NCBI GenBank assembly: GCA_002369495.1
Contig: DFFD01000065.1
Span: forward strand, 1 to 8,038
Origin: Lachnospiraceae bacterium UBA3785
GTDB lineage: Bacteria; Bacillota; Clostridia; Lachnospirales; Lachnospiraceae
Direction of reading: 5' to 3'
DNA length: 8,038 bases
Shown here: positions 1 through 6,553 of the stretch, piece by piece
Numbering within the stretch: the first letter of the stretch is position 1
Layout of the letters: every line of letters begins with the position of its first letter
Translations under genes and position numbers: made by a program
The notes under the pieces: model-generated
Seen by the model: only the letters and a program-made list of their open reading frames with translations
Database searches by the model: none
Told to the model about the DNA's origin: nothing

Positions 1-1034
1 CCGACCTCTACGATCCGCCCGGGATCCTTCGGAATGTCGCCCATCAGCTTGCCTGTCTGGCCGTTCATGCCGAAAATGTACTTCTTTCCCTTGTATTCCG
101 TGTACATCATCCAGACCGGAAGCATCGCGTAGTGGACCTGGTTGTTGCTCCAGCTGTACTGCTCGTGCTCGATGGTCGTGCCGCCCGAGAAGGTGCCGAC
201 GTGCGAGAGGACCGCCTTCTGCAGGGACTCGCGGGCACGGTTTTTGGCACGGATCTCATTCTTGCCGGAGTCCTCGTCCCAGCGCTGCGTGTAGAAGCCG
301 GCGAGGTAGGCCGCGTTGAAGGGTTTCATTTCCTTGAAATCAAACGGCTCGATCGAATCCATCAGCGCGTTGTCCATGCCCTTCAGGGCGTCCGCCGGGA
401 TGTTGTTGAACTGGCCGGCCGCCCTCTCCTCGACGCGGTAGCGGGAGACCTCGGTGTACTCGGTGTCGCCGCTGCGCCAGGTGCGGACATTTTTGCCGAT
501 CACGCTCATGTCCGCGTCCCCGTCGAACGTGTAGAGCCAGAAGGGGATGTACATGCCCTTGATCTTCTCGATGGTTGATTTCTGACGGAAGAGCCGCGGC
601 GTAAGGAACGATTTTTTGCAGAGCGCGGTGTAAGCTGCCTCCACATCCGCCTTCTCTTTCTTGAACGGCAGGACGTAGTCCGGCCTGAAGTTCCCGGACA
701 GGTTGCCTTCCAGCGTGATCGCGCGGTTGCAGTAGACGCAGGTCGTCGCAGCCGTCTGCTTCGAGGTGATGACCTCCGCGCCGCAGTGCGGGCACTTGTA
801 AATGACAAGATCGCCCGTGGAATCATCGGTCGAGGCCTCGTCCGTCACGTAGTCTTCGCCGGTTTCCGGATCCTTGACAGGTTCCGGGGCAGGCGCCTCG
901 GGCTTCTCACTGCCCGGCGTCTCCTCGTACTCCGACGGCAGGAAGCTGGAGCCGCAGTACTCGCATTCCAGCCTGCCGGTTTTCGGGTTGAAGAAGAGCT
1001 CGGCGCCGCAGGTCTTGCAGTTATATTTTGCCAT
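1..1034 (-). CDS. Double zinc-ribbon protein, C-terminus cut by window edge
   Basis: 344 codons are visible without a stop; the 3' end lies beyond base 1. The protein starts MAKYNCKTCGAE. It has two zinc-ribbon-like modules. The first uses Cys6/Cys9 and Cys24/Cys27. The second uses Cys81/Cys84 (YKCPHCGAE) and Cys99/Cys102 (CVYCNR). Between them, at about residues 36-75, is an acidic, Pro-rich linker. After residue 105 comes a folded domain rich in aromatics (for example IPFWLYTF) that repeatedly resembles the 'TFIIB-type zinc ribbon-containing protein' found widely in Clostridia. From memory, these proteins often end in a membrane helix, which would be off the window here. The start is set by AAAGGAGG at 1039-1046, 4 nt before the ATG. 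The gene follows a terminator, so it is probably a separate unit from the glycan operon. Biochemical role is unknown; homologues are sometimes misnamed as helicases because of the ribbons. Confidence 0.85.
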   Translation of the reverse strand, partial: MAKYNCKTCGAELFFNPKTGRLECEYCGSSFLPSEYEETPGSEKPEAPAPEPVKDPETGEDYVTDEASTDDSTGDLVIYKCPHCGAEVITSKQTAATTCVYCNRAITLEGNLSGNFRPDYVLPFKKEKADVEAAYTALCKKSFLTPRLFRQKSTIEKIKGMYIPFWLYTFDGDADMSVIGKNVRTWRSGDTEYTEVSRYRVEERAAGQFNNIPADALKGMDNALMDSIEPFDFKEMKPFNAAYLAGFYTQRWDEDSGKNEIRAKNRARESLQKAVLSHVGTFSGGTTIEHEQYSWSNNQVHYAMLPVWMMYTEYKGKKYIFGMNGQTGKLMGDIPKDPGRIVEV

Positions 1035-1055
1035 GCTTCCTCCTTTCCTTGCATT

Positions 1056-1068
1056 TTTATCGGATAAA
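1056..1068. repeat. Short palindrome TTTATC-g-GATAAA
   Basis: This is a 6-bp perfect inverted repeat around one central base, lying 22 nt upstream of the zinc-ribbon start codon and just before its Shine-Dalgarno site. It could be a small operator. AT-rich palindromes this short also occur by chance, so its role is uncertain. Confidence 0.25.
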
Positions 1069-1076
1069 TTGTTCTG

Positions 1077-1113
1077 CTGACTCGGATTGCTTAGATACCG
1101 CATTCCGAGTCAG
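1077..1113. promoter_or_regulatory. Inverted repeat in leader of zinc-ribbon gene
   Basis: The arms CTGACTCGGA (1077-1086) and TCCGAGTCAG (1104-1113) are perfect 10-bp complements. Three more pairs follow inside after one mismatch (1088-1090 with 1100-1102), leaving a 9-nt loop. The repeat lies between the upstream terminator and the zinc-ribbon start codon. Its upstream arm overlaps the only plausible -10 hexamer. It could be a repressor operator or a 5'-UTR hairpin. No T-run follows it on the minus strand, so it is not an intrinsic terminator for that strand. Confidence 0.5.
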
Positions 1114-1117
1114 TATA
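1112..1117 (-). promoter_or_regulatory. Possible -10 element for zinc-ribbon gene
   Basis: Read on the minus strand this is TATACT, about 78 nt upstream of the start codon, in an AT-rich pocket just after the terminator. No convincing -35 hexamer lies at 16-18 nt; the position is occupied by the T-tail of the terminator. The need for a promoter here is inferred from the terminator upstream. This is a weak call. Confidence 0.3.
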
Positions 1118-1135
1118 ATTTTACCACATTTTCAC

Positions 1136-1165
1136 AAAAAAGACAGCCTTTTCAGGCTGTCTTTT
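1136..1165 (-). terminator. Intrinsic terminator after the GT2 gene
   Basis: On the minus strand a 12-bp stem forms between 1154-1165 and 1138-1149 (core GACAGCCT/AGGCTGTC) with a 4-nt loop. It includes and is followed by a run of six T residues (1141 to 1136). It begins 8 nt after the stop codon of the glycosyltransferase gene. Position and structure are typical of a Rho-independent terminator closing the operon. The A-rich and T-rich flanks are partly symmetric, so it may work weakly in the other direction as well. Confidence 0.9.
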
Positions 1166-1172
1166 CACTGTT

Positions 1173-2120
1173 TTATTCAAAATTAATTCGCTCCTCCTCC
1201 ACGACCAGCGGCCGGTCGAGCACGCGGGAGTTGATTGCCAGGATGTATTCCCCCAGAAGCCCGATGAAGAAGAGCTGGACGCCTCCGAGGAAGAAGACCC
1301 CGATGACCAGCGGCGCGATGCCGGTGCTCATCCAGCTCCAGCGGACGAGCTTGTAGATCAGATAGATGATCGCGACCAGGATGCTCATGCCTCCGATCGC
1401 AAACCCCGCAAAGGTTGCGAGCCGCATCATGACCTTCGAGTAGGAAGTGATGCCCGCCATCGCGAAATCATAGAGATTGTAGAAATGGTTCTTGCTCTTG
1501 CCCGCGCGGCGGTTCGGCCGCACGTAGAGGACCGTCTTGTAATCGCCGCCGAACTCCGCGACCATGCCGCGGAAATAGGGCATCGGATCGTGGATCTGCC
1601 GCACCACGTCGACGAACGATTTGTCGAAGAGGCCGAAGCCGGTGAAATTTTCGATGTGGCCGATCTCGGTGATCTTCCGGAGGAACTTGTAGTACTGCCG
1701 GCGGATGAAGGCCATGAGGAAGTTCTCCTCCGTCTTCTCCTTGACGCCGATGACGATCTTGTGGCCCTTCTCCCACTCGTGCACGAAGGTCGGAATGAGC
1801 TCGGGCGGATCCTGGAAATCCGCATTCAGGCGGATCACGCAGTCCCCGTAGGCCTGCTTGAAGCCGTAGACCGGGGAGCGCATCGGGCCGAAGTTCTTCG
1901 TGTTGAAAATGGCCTTGACGCGCGGATTCTCCGCGCACAGGCCGCGAATCAGCGGCCTGGTGTTGTCCCTCGAATAGTTGTCGATGAAAATGATCTCATA
2001 ATCGTACTCCGGAAGCTCCTCCGTGAAGATCTTAACCAGCGTCTCGGTCATGAGCGTTACATTGTCTTCCTCGTTCATCGTCGGGATGACGACCGAGATG
2101 AGCTTTTTTGCATTTTCCAT
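1173..2120 (-). CDS. DPM1-like GT2 glycosyltransferase, membrane-anchored
   Basis: This 315-residue protein starts ENAKKLISVVIPTMNEEDN, the classic GT2 opening. An EIIFIDNYSRDNT strand (42-54) is the nucleotide-binding region. The metal-binding motif region reads LNADFQDPPELIP (98-110). Two hydrophobic helices lie at about 234-256 and 268-296. This layout matches polyprenyl-phosphate sugar transferases of the DPM1/GtrB/ArnC type, which move a sugar from an NDP- or GDP-sugar to a lipid phosphate at the inner face of the membrane. One oddity is that the first Asp of the usual DxD-like motif is Asn99, with Asp101 kept; relatives vary here, so activity is not excluded. GGGGAGG (2126-2132) lies 5 nt before the ATG. 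The gene starts 14 nt after the ThDP-enzyme stop and is the last gene of the operon. Donor sugar and acceptor cannot be told. Confidence 0.9.
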   Translation of the reverse strand: MENAKKLISVVIPTMNEEDNVTLMTETLVKIFTEELPEYDYEIIFIDNYSRDNTRPLIRGLCAENPRVKAIFNTKNFGPMRSPVYGFKQAYGDCVIRLNADFQDPPELIPTFVHEWEKGHKIVIGVKEKTEENFLMAFIRRQYYKFLRKITEIGHIENFTGFGLFDKSFVDVVRQIHDPMPYFRGMVAEFGGDYKTVLYVRPNRRAGKSKNHFYNLYDFAMAGITSYSKVMMRLATFAGFAIGGMSILVAIIYLIYKLVRWSWMSTGIAPLVIGVFFLGGVQLFFIGLLGEYILAINSRVLDRPLVVEEERINFE

Positions 2121-2134
2121 AAGCGCCTCCCCGG

Positions 2135-3982
2135 TCAGCCGACCGAACCTTTCTCCAGCGGAATGTACATGTTCTCCTTCAGCTCCTCACGGTCCAGGAA
2201 CGGGAACATATCTTCAAGCGGCACCGAGACCATGCTGCCGTCCGGCAGCTTCCGCGAGGAAGTCTTGGGCAGCGTCGACTGCCGCTTCGTGACAAAGATC
2301 TGGCAGACCGTCGGCTCCGGGCTCGCCAGGACTTCCTTAAGGGTCGCCCCGAGCGTTTCGGGGTCGCCGCAGCTCCTGTAGGCAAAGCCGAAGGCCGGCA
2401 TGAGCTTCGAGAGATCCGGGAAGCTCAGGTCGCCGCTCTCCTCGCCGACGCCGACGAGCGAGGTCTTGAAGAAGCCGCTCTGGGTCTGGCGCACGGAGTG
2501 GTAGCCCTCGTTGTTGATGACGAAAAGCTTGAACGGGATCCTGTTCTGCTTCAGGGTCTGGAGCTCCTGCAGGTTCATCATGAGGCTCCCCTCGCCGGTC
2601 ACGCAGACGATCTCCTTCCCGCCCGATGCGCGGGAGAGACCGATGACCGCCGGAAGGTCGAAGCCCATCGAGGCGGTGTTGGAGTTCGTGATGAAGCGCT
2701 GGCCTTCCTTCACCTCAAAGACCTGGCTTCCGATGACGCGGGATGTGCCGCAGCTCGCCATGAGGATCGCGTCGGCAGGCAGGACCTTCGAGAGCTCCTT
2801 GTAAAATGCGTACGTGTTGGTGCGGCCGGGATCGAGCACCCTGTAGTGCTCCTCTGTGACGACCGGATATTTCTCCTTCCACAGGCGGCACTGTTTCCGC
2901 CAGGCTTCCGCCTTGTTTAAGGGATTCTCCCGGGACGCGCCGCGCTCTTTCGCGCCGGCGATCAGCTTCTCTGTAAGCTCCTTCGCGTCCGCCCAGACCG
3001 GCATCTTGATATGAAGATCCTGCTTCTCGATCTCATAGCGGTCGATATCGCTCATGATCGTGAAGGACTCTCTCGCCCAGCTCCCGGTCATGAAGCCGGT
3101 CTGGGAGTAGCTTAAGCGGCAGCCGATGGAGAAAAATACATCGCTGTTCTGGACCGCGAAATTGCCCGCGCGGTCGCCCGTGCCGCCGCAGTGACCCGTG
3201 TAGAGCGGATGGGCAAACGCGATCGCGTCGACCGAGCTCACGCCGTTCACAACCGGTGTGCCGAGTACTTCCGCCAGCTCGATGAAACCCTCGTGCGCGC
3301 CTGCCGATCGTACACCGAAGCCGGGGAAAATGACCGGGCGCTCTGCATGTTCAATACGGTCGAGGATCATGCGCACAGTCTCGTCCGTGACAGGCGGGAC
3401 GTCAAGCGCCGCATCCTCCGCGGGATCGTAGGCAGCAAGCTCTTCGGTCTCGATCGAGCCGCCCTGCACGTCGAGCGGAATGTCGAGCCAGACCGGGCCC
3501 GGACGGCCGGACCTCGCAAGATGGAAGGCTCTCTCAAGGTGATAGCGGATCATAGCCGGGTCCTTCACGGTCACCGCGTACTTCGTAATGGGCTTTACGA
3601 TCGAGGTGATGTCGCACTCCTGGATGCCGCGGCTCCTGAGCGGCAGGCCCGTGTAGCCGACGGACGTCGGGATGCGGGTCTGGCCGGAGAAGACGACGAG
3701 CGGCTGGGAGCCCATGAAACAGCCGAGGACGCCGGTCACGGCGTTGGTCGTGCCCGGTCCGGCCGTCACGCAGACCGCCGCCATGCGGTTCGAGAGGCGC
3801 GCGTAGGCTTCCGCCGCCATCGCGCAGGCCTGCTCATGGTGATCGTAGGTGCATGTAAGGCGCGGATGATGGCCGAAGGAGTCATTCATGTGCATGGCAA
3901 GGCCGCCGGGCACCGTAAACACATCGGTGATCCCGTGGTCCGCCGCAAAATCCGCAATGTAGTCCGATACTTTCTGCTTCAT
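2135..3982 (-). CDS. ThDP-dependent enzyme, acetolactate synthase-like
   Basis: This 615-residue protein has the three-domain layout of acetolactate-synthase-like thiamine-diphosphate enzymes. The N-terminal Pyr domain carries the cofactor-activating Glu50 in YDHHEQACAMAAEAYAR, then VTAGPGTTNAVTG (72-84). The central domain spans about 190-345. The PP domain has the ThDP/Mg motif from G463-E464-G465-S to N490-N491, with 24 residues between GEG and NN. Glu464 replaces the more common Asp of GDG. Such enzymes decarboxylate pyruvate or another 2-oxo acid and join the two-carbon unit to an acceptor or release it. No small regulatory subunit or branched-chain amino acid gene is nearby, so a role in glycan decoration is more likely than in valine/isoleucine synthesis. 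YerE, which adds a two-carbon branch to a keto-deoxy sugar, is a precedent for an ALS-like enzyme in sugar biosynthesis. The start at 3982 is preferred over an in-frame ATG at 3997. Confidence 0.88.
   Translation of the reverse strand: MKQKVSDYIADFAADHGITDVFTVPGGLAMHMNDSFGHHPRLTCTYDHHEQACAMAAEAYARLSNRMAAVCVTAGPGTTNAVTGVLGCFMGSQPLVVFSGQTRIPTSVGYTGLPLRSRGIQECDITSIVKPITKYAVTVKDPAMIRYHLERAFHLARSGRPGPVWLDIPLDVQGGSIETEELAAYDPAEDAALDVPPVTDETVRMILDRIEHAERPVIFPGFGVRSAGAHEGFIELAEVLGTPVVNGVSSVDAIAFAHPLYTGHCGGTGDRAGNFAVQNSDVFFSIGCRLSYSQTGFMTGSWARESFTIMSDIDRYEIEKQDLHIKMPVWADAKELTEKLIAGAKERGASRENPLNKAEAWRKQCRLWKEKYPVVTEEHYRVLDPGRTNTYAFYKELSKVLPADAILMASCGTSRVIGSQVFEVKEGQRFITNSNTASMGFDLPAVIGLSRASGGKEIVCVTGEGSLMMNLQELQTLKQNRIPFKLFVINNEGYHSVRQTQSGFFKTSLVGVGEESGDLSFPDLSKLMPAFGFAYRSCGDPETLGATLKEVLASPEPTVCQIFVTKRQSTLPKTSSRKLPDGSMVSVPLEDMFPFLDREELKENMYIPLEKGSVG
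3979..3982 (-). other. ATGA start/stop overlap (translational coupling)
   Basis: The ThDP-enzyme ATG (3982-3980) overlaps the TGA (3981-3979) of the upstream adenylate-forming enzyme. GAGGA at 3989-3993 sits 6 nt before this ATG, inside the end of the upstream gene. The alternative in-frame ATG at 3997 has no comparable Shine-Dalgarno site and would extend the overlap. The arrangement implies coupled translation of the two enzymes and decides the start. Confidence 0.8.
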
Positions 3983-5298
3983 AAGTAATCCTCGCATTTC
4001 TGCTCGCAGACCAGCGTCTTGCCGGAGGCCTGGATCGGAATATTGTCAACATAGGTCACGTCGATCCTTGCATCATCGCCCAGGTAACGGCGGTACAGCG
4101 AGACGATCTCCTCCTCGTTGATCTTCTCAGGGTCCGCGTTCACAAGGAGCTCGTAGCGCTTCTTCTCCCACTGGATGCATTTGATCTGATGGACGGTCTC
4201 CTCCAGCTTGATCAGCACGTTCATGAAAACGTGGATCGAGAGCGGATCGCCCTTGGTGTTGTAGAGCAGGGAGCCGCGCCGGCCGTAGATCTCCGTGAAA
4301 TAAGCGTGCCGGCGGCCGTTCGTCCCCTCCTCGCGGACCATGATGCCGGTGTCGCCGGTATCGTAGCGGATCAGCGGGAAGGCCCGGTTGTAGAAGTCCG
4401 TGATGACGATGCGGCCGAGCTCGCCGGGCTCTGCCGGCTCGTCGGAGTCGATCTTCAGGATCTCCGGATAATAGTTGTAGAGGTCGATCGTGTATCTGGG
4501 ATCGCGGCCGATGCAGATCGCGATGAATCCATTCTCGTTGTTGCCGTAGGAGCGGACCGGCGGGAACCCGAAGACCCGCTCGATCGCCTCGTAGGTGGAC
4601 TGCGGCAGCGCCTCGCCCATCGAGTAGATCATCTCGACCGACCAGCCGGCGATGTCGACGTCACGGCGTTCGATGTAGGAGGTCAGGGCGGTCAGCGCGC
4701 TCGAGTAGGCGACGATCGTCTGGATCTTCTCCTTCTCAAGTCTCCGGCAGACCTCGCCGAGATACTCGTCGCCCATGTTGGAGATATCGTACATGAGCAG
4801 GTTGTTCTTGAAAGACTTCCATTTGGAGATCGCGTTCTTCCCGTCGATCCAGACGCGGAACTCGCCGCGCTTCATGCCCATGCGGAACCCGTTGAGCTCG
4901 TAAACCGCGAGCATGTTGGAGTAGATGTGGTCCATCTTGTTCGGGTCCGCCCAGACGGTGAACGGAACGCCGGTCGACCCGCTTGTGTTGAGCTGGCCCA
5001 GCTGATCGCGGTTCGCGGAATACTCGTCCGAGAATACCTCCTCGCGGTGATTGTTGTAGTCCATTTTCTTCATCACCGGGAAATCCGCCAGCGACTTCGC
5101 GTCCGCATATTTCCGGTAGAATTCGCAGTGTTCCTTCGCATAGTCGAGGATCGCGTTAAGCCGCCTCTCCTCGTACTCCGGCGTGATCCCGTTCACGATC
5201 TCAGCGGTGTTGACCTTGATCAGGCGGTTCATTTTCCCGCCTTTCAGATAATCCAGCGTATTGAAGGCAGCCCTTCTGAGTACTTCTCCTGCCTGCAT
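3979..5298 (-). CDS. PaaK/CapK-like adenylate-forming enzyme (second copy)
   Basis: This 439-residue protein belongs to the phenylacetate-CoA ligase/CapK group (COG1541). The ATP P-loop motif NTSGSTGVP lies at 104-112. The adenine/acyl pocket motif SYGNNENG is at 250-257. YDTGD is at 312-316 and GRRGS at 339-343. The C-terminal catalytic lysine is probably Lys427 in QASGKTL. Family members activate a carboxylic acid as an acyl-AMP and pass it to CoA or another acceptor. CapK homologues occur in capsule and O-antigen clusters with unknown substrates. In GRRGS the Asp seen in the upstream paralogue (GRRSD) is replaced by Ser, which may affect ribose binding or hinge motion. AAAGGAG (5305-5311) lies 6 nt before the ATG and supports this start. 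The gene begins 16 nt after the flippase stop and overlaps the ThDP gene by 4 nt. The substrate is not readable. Confidence 0.87.
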   Translation of the reverse strand: MQAGEVLRRAAFNTLDYLKGGKMNRLIKVNTAEIVNGITPEYEERRLNAILDYAKEHCEFYRKYADAKSLADFPVMKKMDYNNHREEVFSDEYSANRDQLGQLNTSGSTGVPFTVWADPNKMDHIYSNMLAVYELNGFRMGMKRGEFRVWIDGKNAISKWKSFKNNLLMYDISNMGDEYLGEVCRRLEKEKIQTIVAYSSALTALTSYIERRDVDIAGWSVEMIYSMGEALPQSTYEAIERVFGFPPVRSYGNNENGFIAICIGRDPRYTIDLYNYYPEILKIDSDEPAEPGELGRIVITDFYNRAFPLIRYDTGDTGIMVREEGTNGRRHAYFTEIYGRRGSLLYNTKGDPLSIHVFMNVLIKLEETVHQIKCIQWEKKRYELLVNADPEKINEEEIVSLYRRYLGDDARIDVTYVDNIPIQASGKTLVCEQKCEDYL

Positions 5299-5314
5299 GT
5301 ATGTCTCCTTTCCT

Positions 5315-6520
5315 TCAGACAGCGGTCTTTCTGCGTCCGTTCATGACAAAGCCGAACAGCGCGACCGCGATGACTCTTATTGTATTCGCCGCAAGAACGG
5401 CGCCTGCAAACCCTTTGATGCTTCCCGACCCGGTCATGAGCATGACGAGGACCGTGATCAGGATGAGATGACCGATCTGGAGGATCATCTGCCACTTCTC
5501 TTCCGTGAACGTCAGGACCACGATGAAGAGATAGGCCGAGTAAAGCCCCAGGATCTGGCTCAGGTTGACCGTGGCCAGGATCGGCTGCACGGATTCCAGA
5601 AGATTCGGATAAAAGATCTTAAGGAAGATCGGTGCGGCGATCTCGATCGCGATGAAGAAAAATGCCGCCGCCGCGCCGCCCGCGCCGACAAAGAGCAGAT
5701 ACTCCTTCCGGTCAAGTTCCTTCTTCCTCTTCGTCAGGAAGGAGATGATGATCGTGTTGACCGGCGTGACCAGCAGGAACAGCGTCTTCCCGAGGAGGGA
5801 GGCGACATAGTATCTGGTAACCGCGAGGTCATCGATCAGGAACTTGAGCGCCAGGCGGTCGATGTTCAGCGTGAGGTTCGTGATGATGTAGGAGAACATG
5901 AGAAATGATCCCCGCCTCGCCGCTGTCTTAAATGCGCGGCTCCTCACAAGAAAATCCTTAAAAACCGAGCCGGTCAGCGCGAGGTAGATGAGCGCCGCGC
6001 ATTCGCCGGTCAGGAAAATGAAAAACCATATCCCCGTCAGATAGTAGAGCGCAAACCCGGCGAGATACCCGGCCGTGAGCACCGCGTAGTAGACGAAATA
6101 CTTCTCATAATGAAGGCTCAGCCTGTACTCGACGTCCCCGTAATAGCGGAAGATCATGAACATAAGAAGCGCGAACGTCGCCGCGGCCGCCCCGACATGA
6201 TCAAAGGAACTCCGGCAGATGATCAGGGTGATCACGCCTCCGATCGCCCCGCAGACAAGAAGGAGCGTATTGTAGTCGCCGTTCGAGACGTCCGAGGACC
6301 TTCTCACGACCAGCCGGCTCGTGTTGAGCGCCTGGCCGACCGAAGGCGCCAGGATCCCGAGCACCCCCATGATGAAGAGCAGCTCGCCCAGCGGTTCGCT
6401 GCCCATATGCCTGTTCAGGAGCGGGTAGACGACCGCCTGCAGAACGCCGTTCATGAGAAGTCCGCCGGCGATCGTATACACGGTCGAGCCCACTATTTTT
6501 TTCTGCCTGCTGCCTGCCAA
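5315..6520 (-). CDS. Polysaccharide flippase, Wzx/MATE-like, TTG start
   Basis: This 401-residue, strongly hydrophobic protein has about 11-12 predicted membrane helices, beginning at about residues 12-34, 44-62, 85-102 and 107-125. The N-terminal stretch STVYTIAGGLLMNGVLQAVVYPLLNRHMGSEPLGE resembles, in pieces, the opening helices of oligosaccharide flippases, with the common 'G...LG' turn after helix 1. Basic cytoplasmic loops such as LTKRKKELDRKEY follow. These proteins export lipid-linked sugars across the cytoplasmic membrane. TTG at 6520 is chosen because AGAGGA (6528-6533) stands 7 nt upstream; the first internal ATG (residue 23) would remove half of helix 1. A GTG at 6493 is a weaker alternative. 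The gene lies between two CapK-like genes, with 33 and 16 nt gaps. Assignment to flippases rests on topology, length and context more than on a unique motif. Confidence 0.8.
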   Translation of the reverse strand: MAGSRQKKIVGSTVYTIAGGLLMNGVLQAVVYPLLNRHMGSEPLGELLFIMGVLGILAPSVGQALNTSRLVVRRSSDVSNGDYNTLLLVCGAIGGVITLIICRSSFDHVGAAAATFALLMFMIFRYYGDVEYRLSLHYEKYFVYYAVLTAGYLAGFALYYLTGIWFFIFLTGECAALIYLALTGSVFKDFLVRSRAFKTAARRGSFLMFSYIITNLTLNIDRLALKFLIDDLAVTRYYVASLLGKTLFLLVTPVNTIIISFLTKRKKELDRKEYLLFVGAGGAAAAFFFIAIEIAAPIFLKIFYPNLLESVQPILATVNLSQILGLYSAYLFIVVLTFTEEKWQMILQIGHLILITVLVMLMTGSGSIKGFAGAVLAANTIRVIAVALFGFVMNGRRKTAV

Positions 6521-6527
6521 TCCGTTT

Positions 6528-6533
6528 TCCTCT
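6528..6533 (-). promoter_or_regulatory. Shine-Dalgarno site for the TTG start of the flippase
   Basis: AGAGGA on the minus strand, 7 nt before TTG at 6520. It supports a rare start codon that keeps the whole first membrane helix. TTG usually lowers initiation, which suits a membrane exporter encoded between soluble enzymes. Confidence 0.6.
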
Positions 6534-6553
6534 CTCTTATAAGGCGTGCTTCC

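Noticed and set aside
340..826. Two overlapping minus-strand frames of 151 and 106 codons
   Set aside because: They lie in the other two frames of the zinc-ribbon gene, which has clear CxxC pairs and continues uninterrupted to the window edge.
1485..2381. 298-codon open frame on the plus strand
   Set aside because: It spans antisense to two well-supported genes and their junction, and has no domain or credible initiation site.
2135..3982. Catabolic or anabolic acetolactate synthase (IlvB/AlsS)
   Set aside because: General fold and motifs fit, but no small subunit, no branched-chain amino acid or acetoin genes are adjacent, and the neighbours are glycan genes, so a specific name is not justified.
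3191..3988. 265-codon open frame on the plus strand
   Set aside because: Antisense shadow of the ThDP enzyme; the composition is Arg/His/Asp-rich and unlike a folded protein.
4189..5346. 385-codon open frame on the plus strand
   Set aside because: It is antisense to the second CapK-like gene, low in complexity and without family motifs. The minus-strand gene has all adenylate-forming motifs and a Shine-Dalgarno site.
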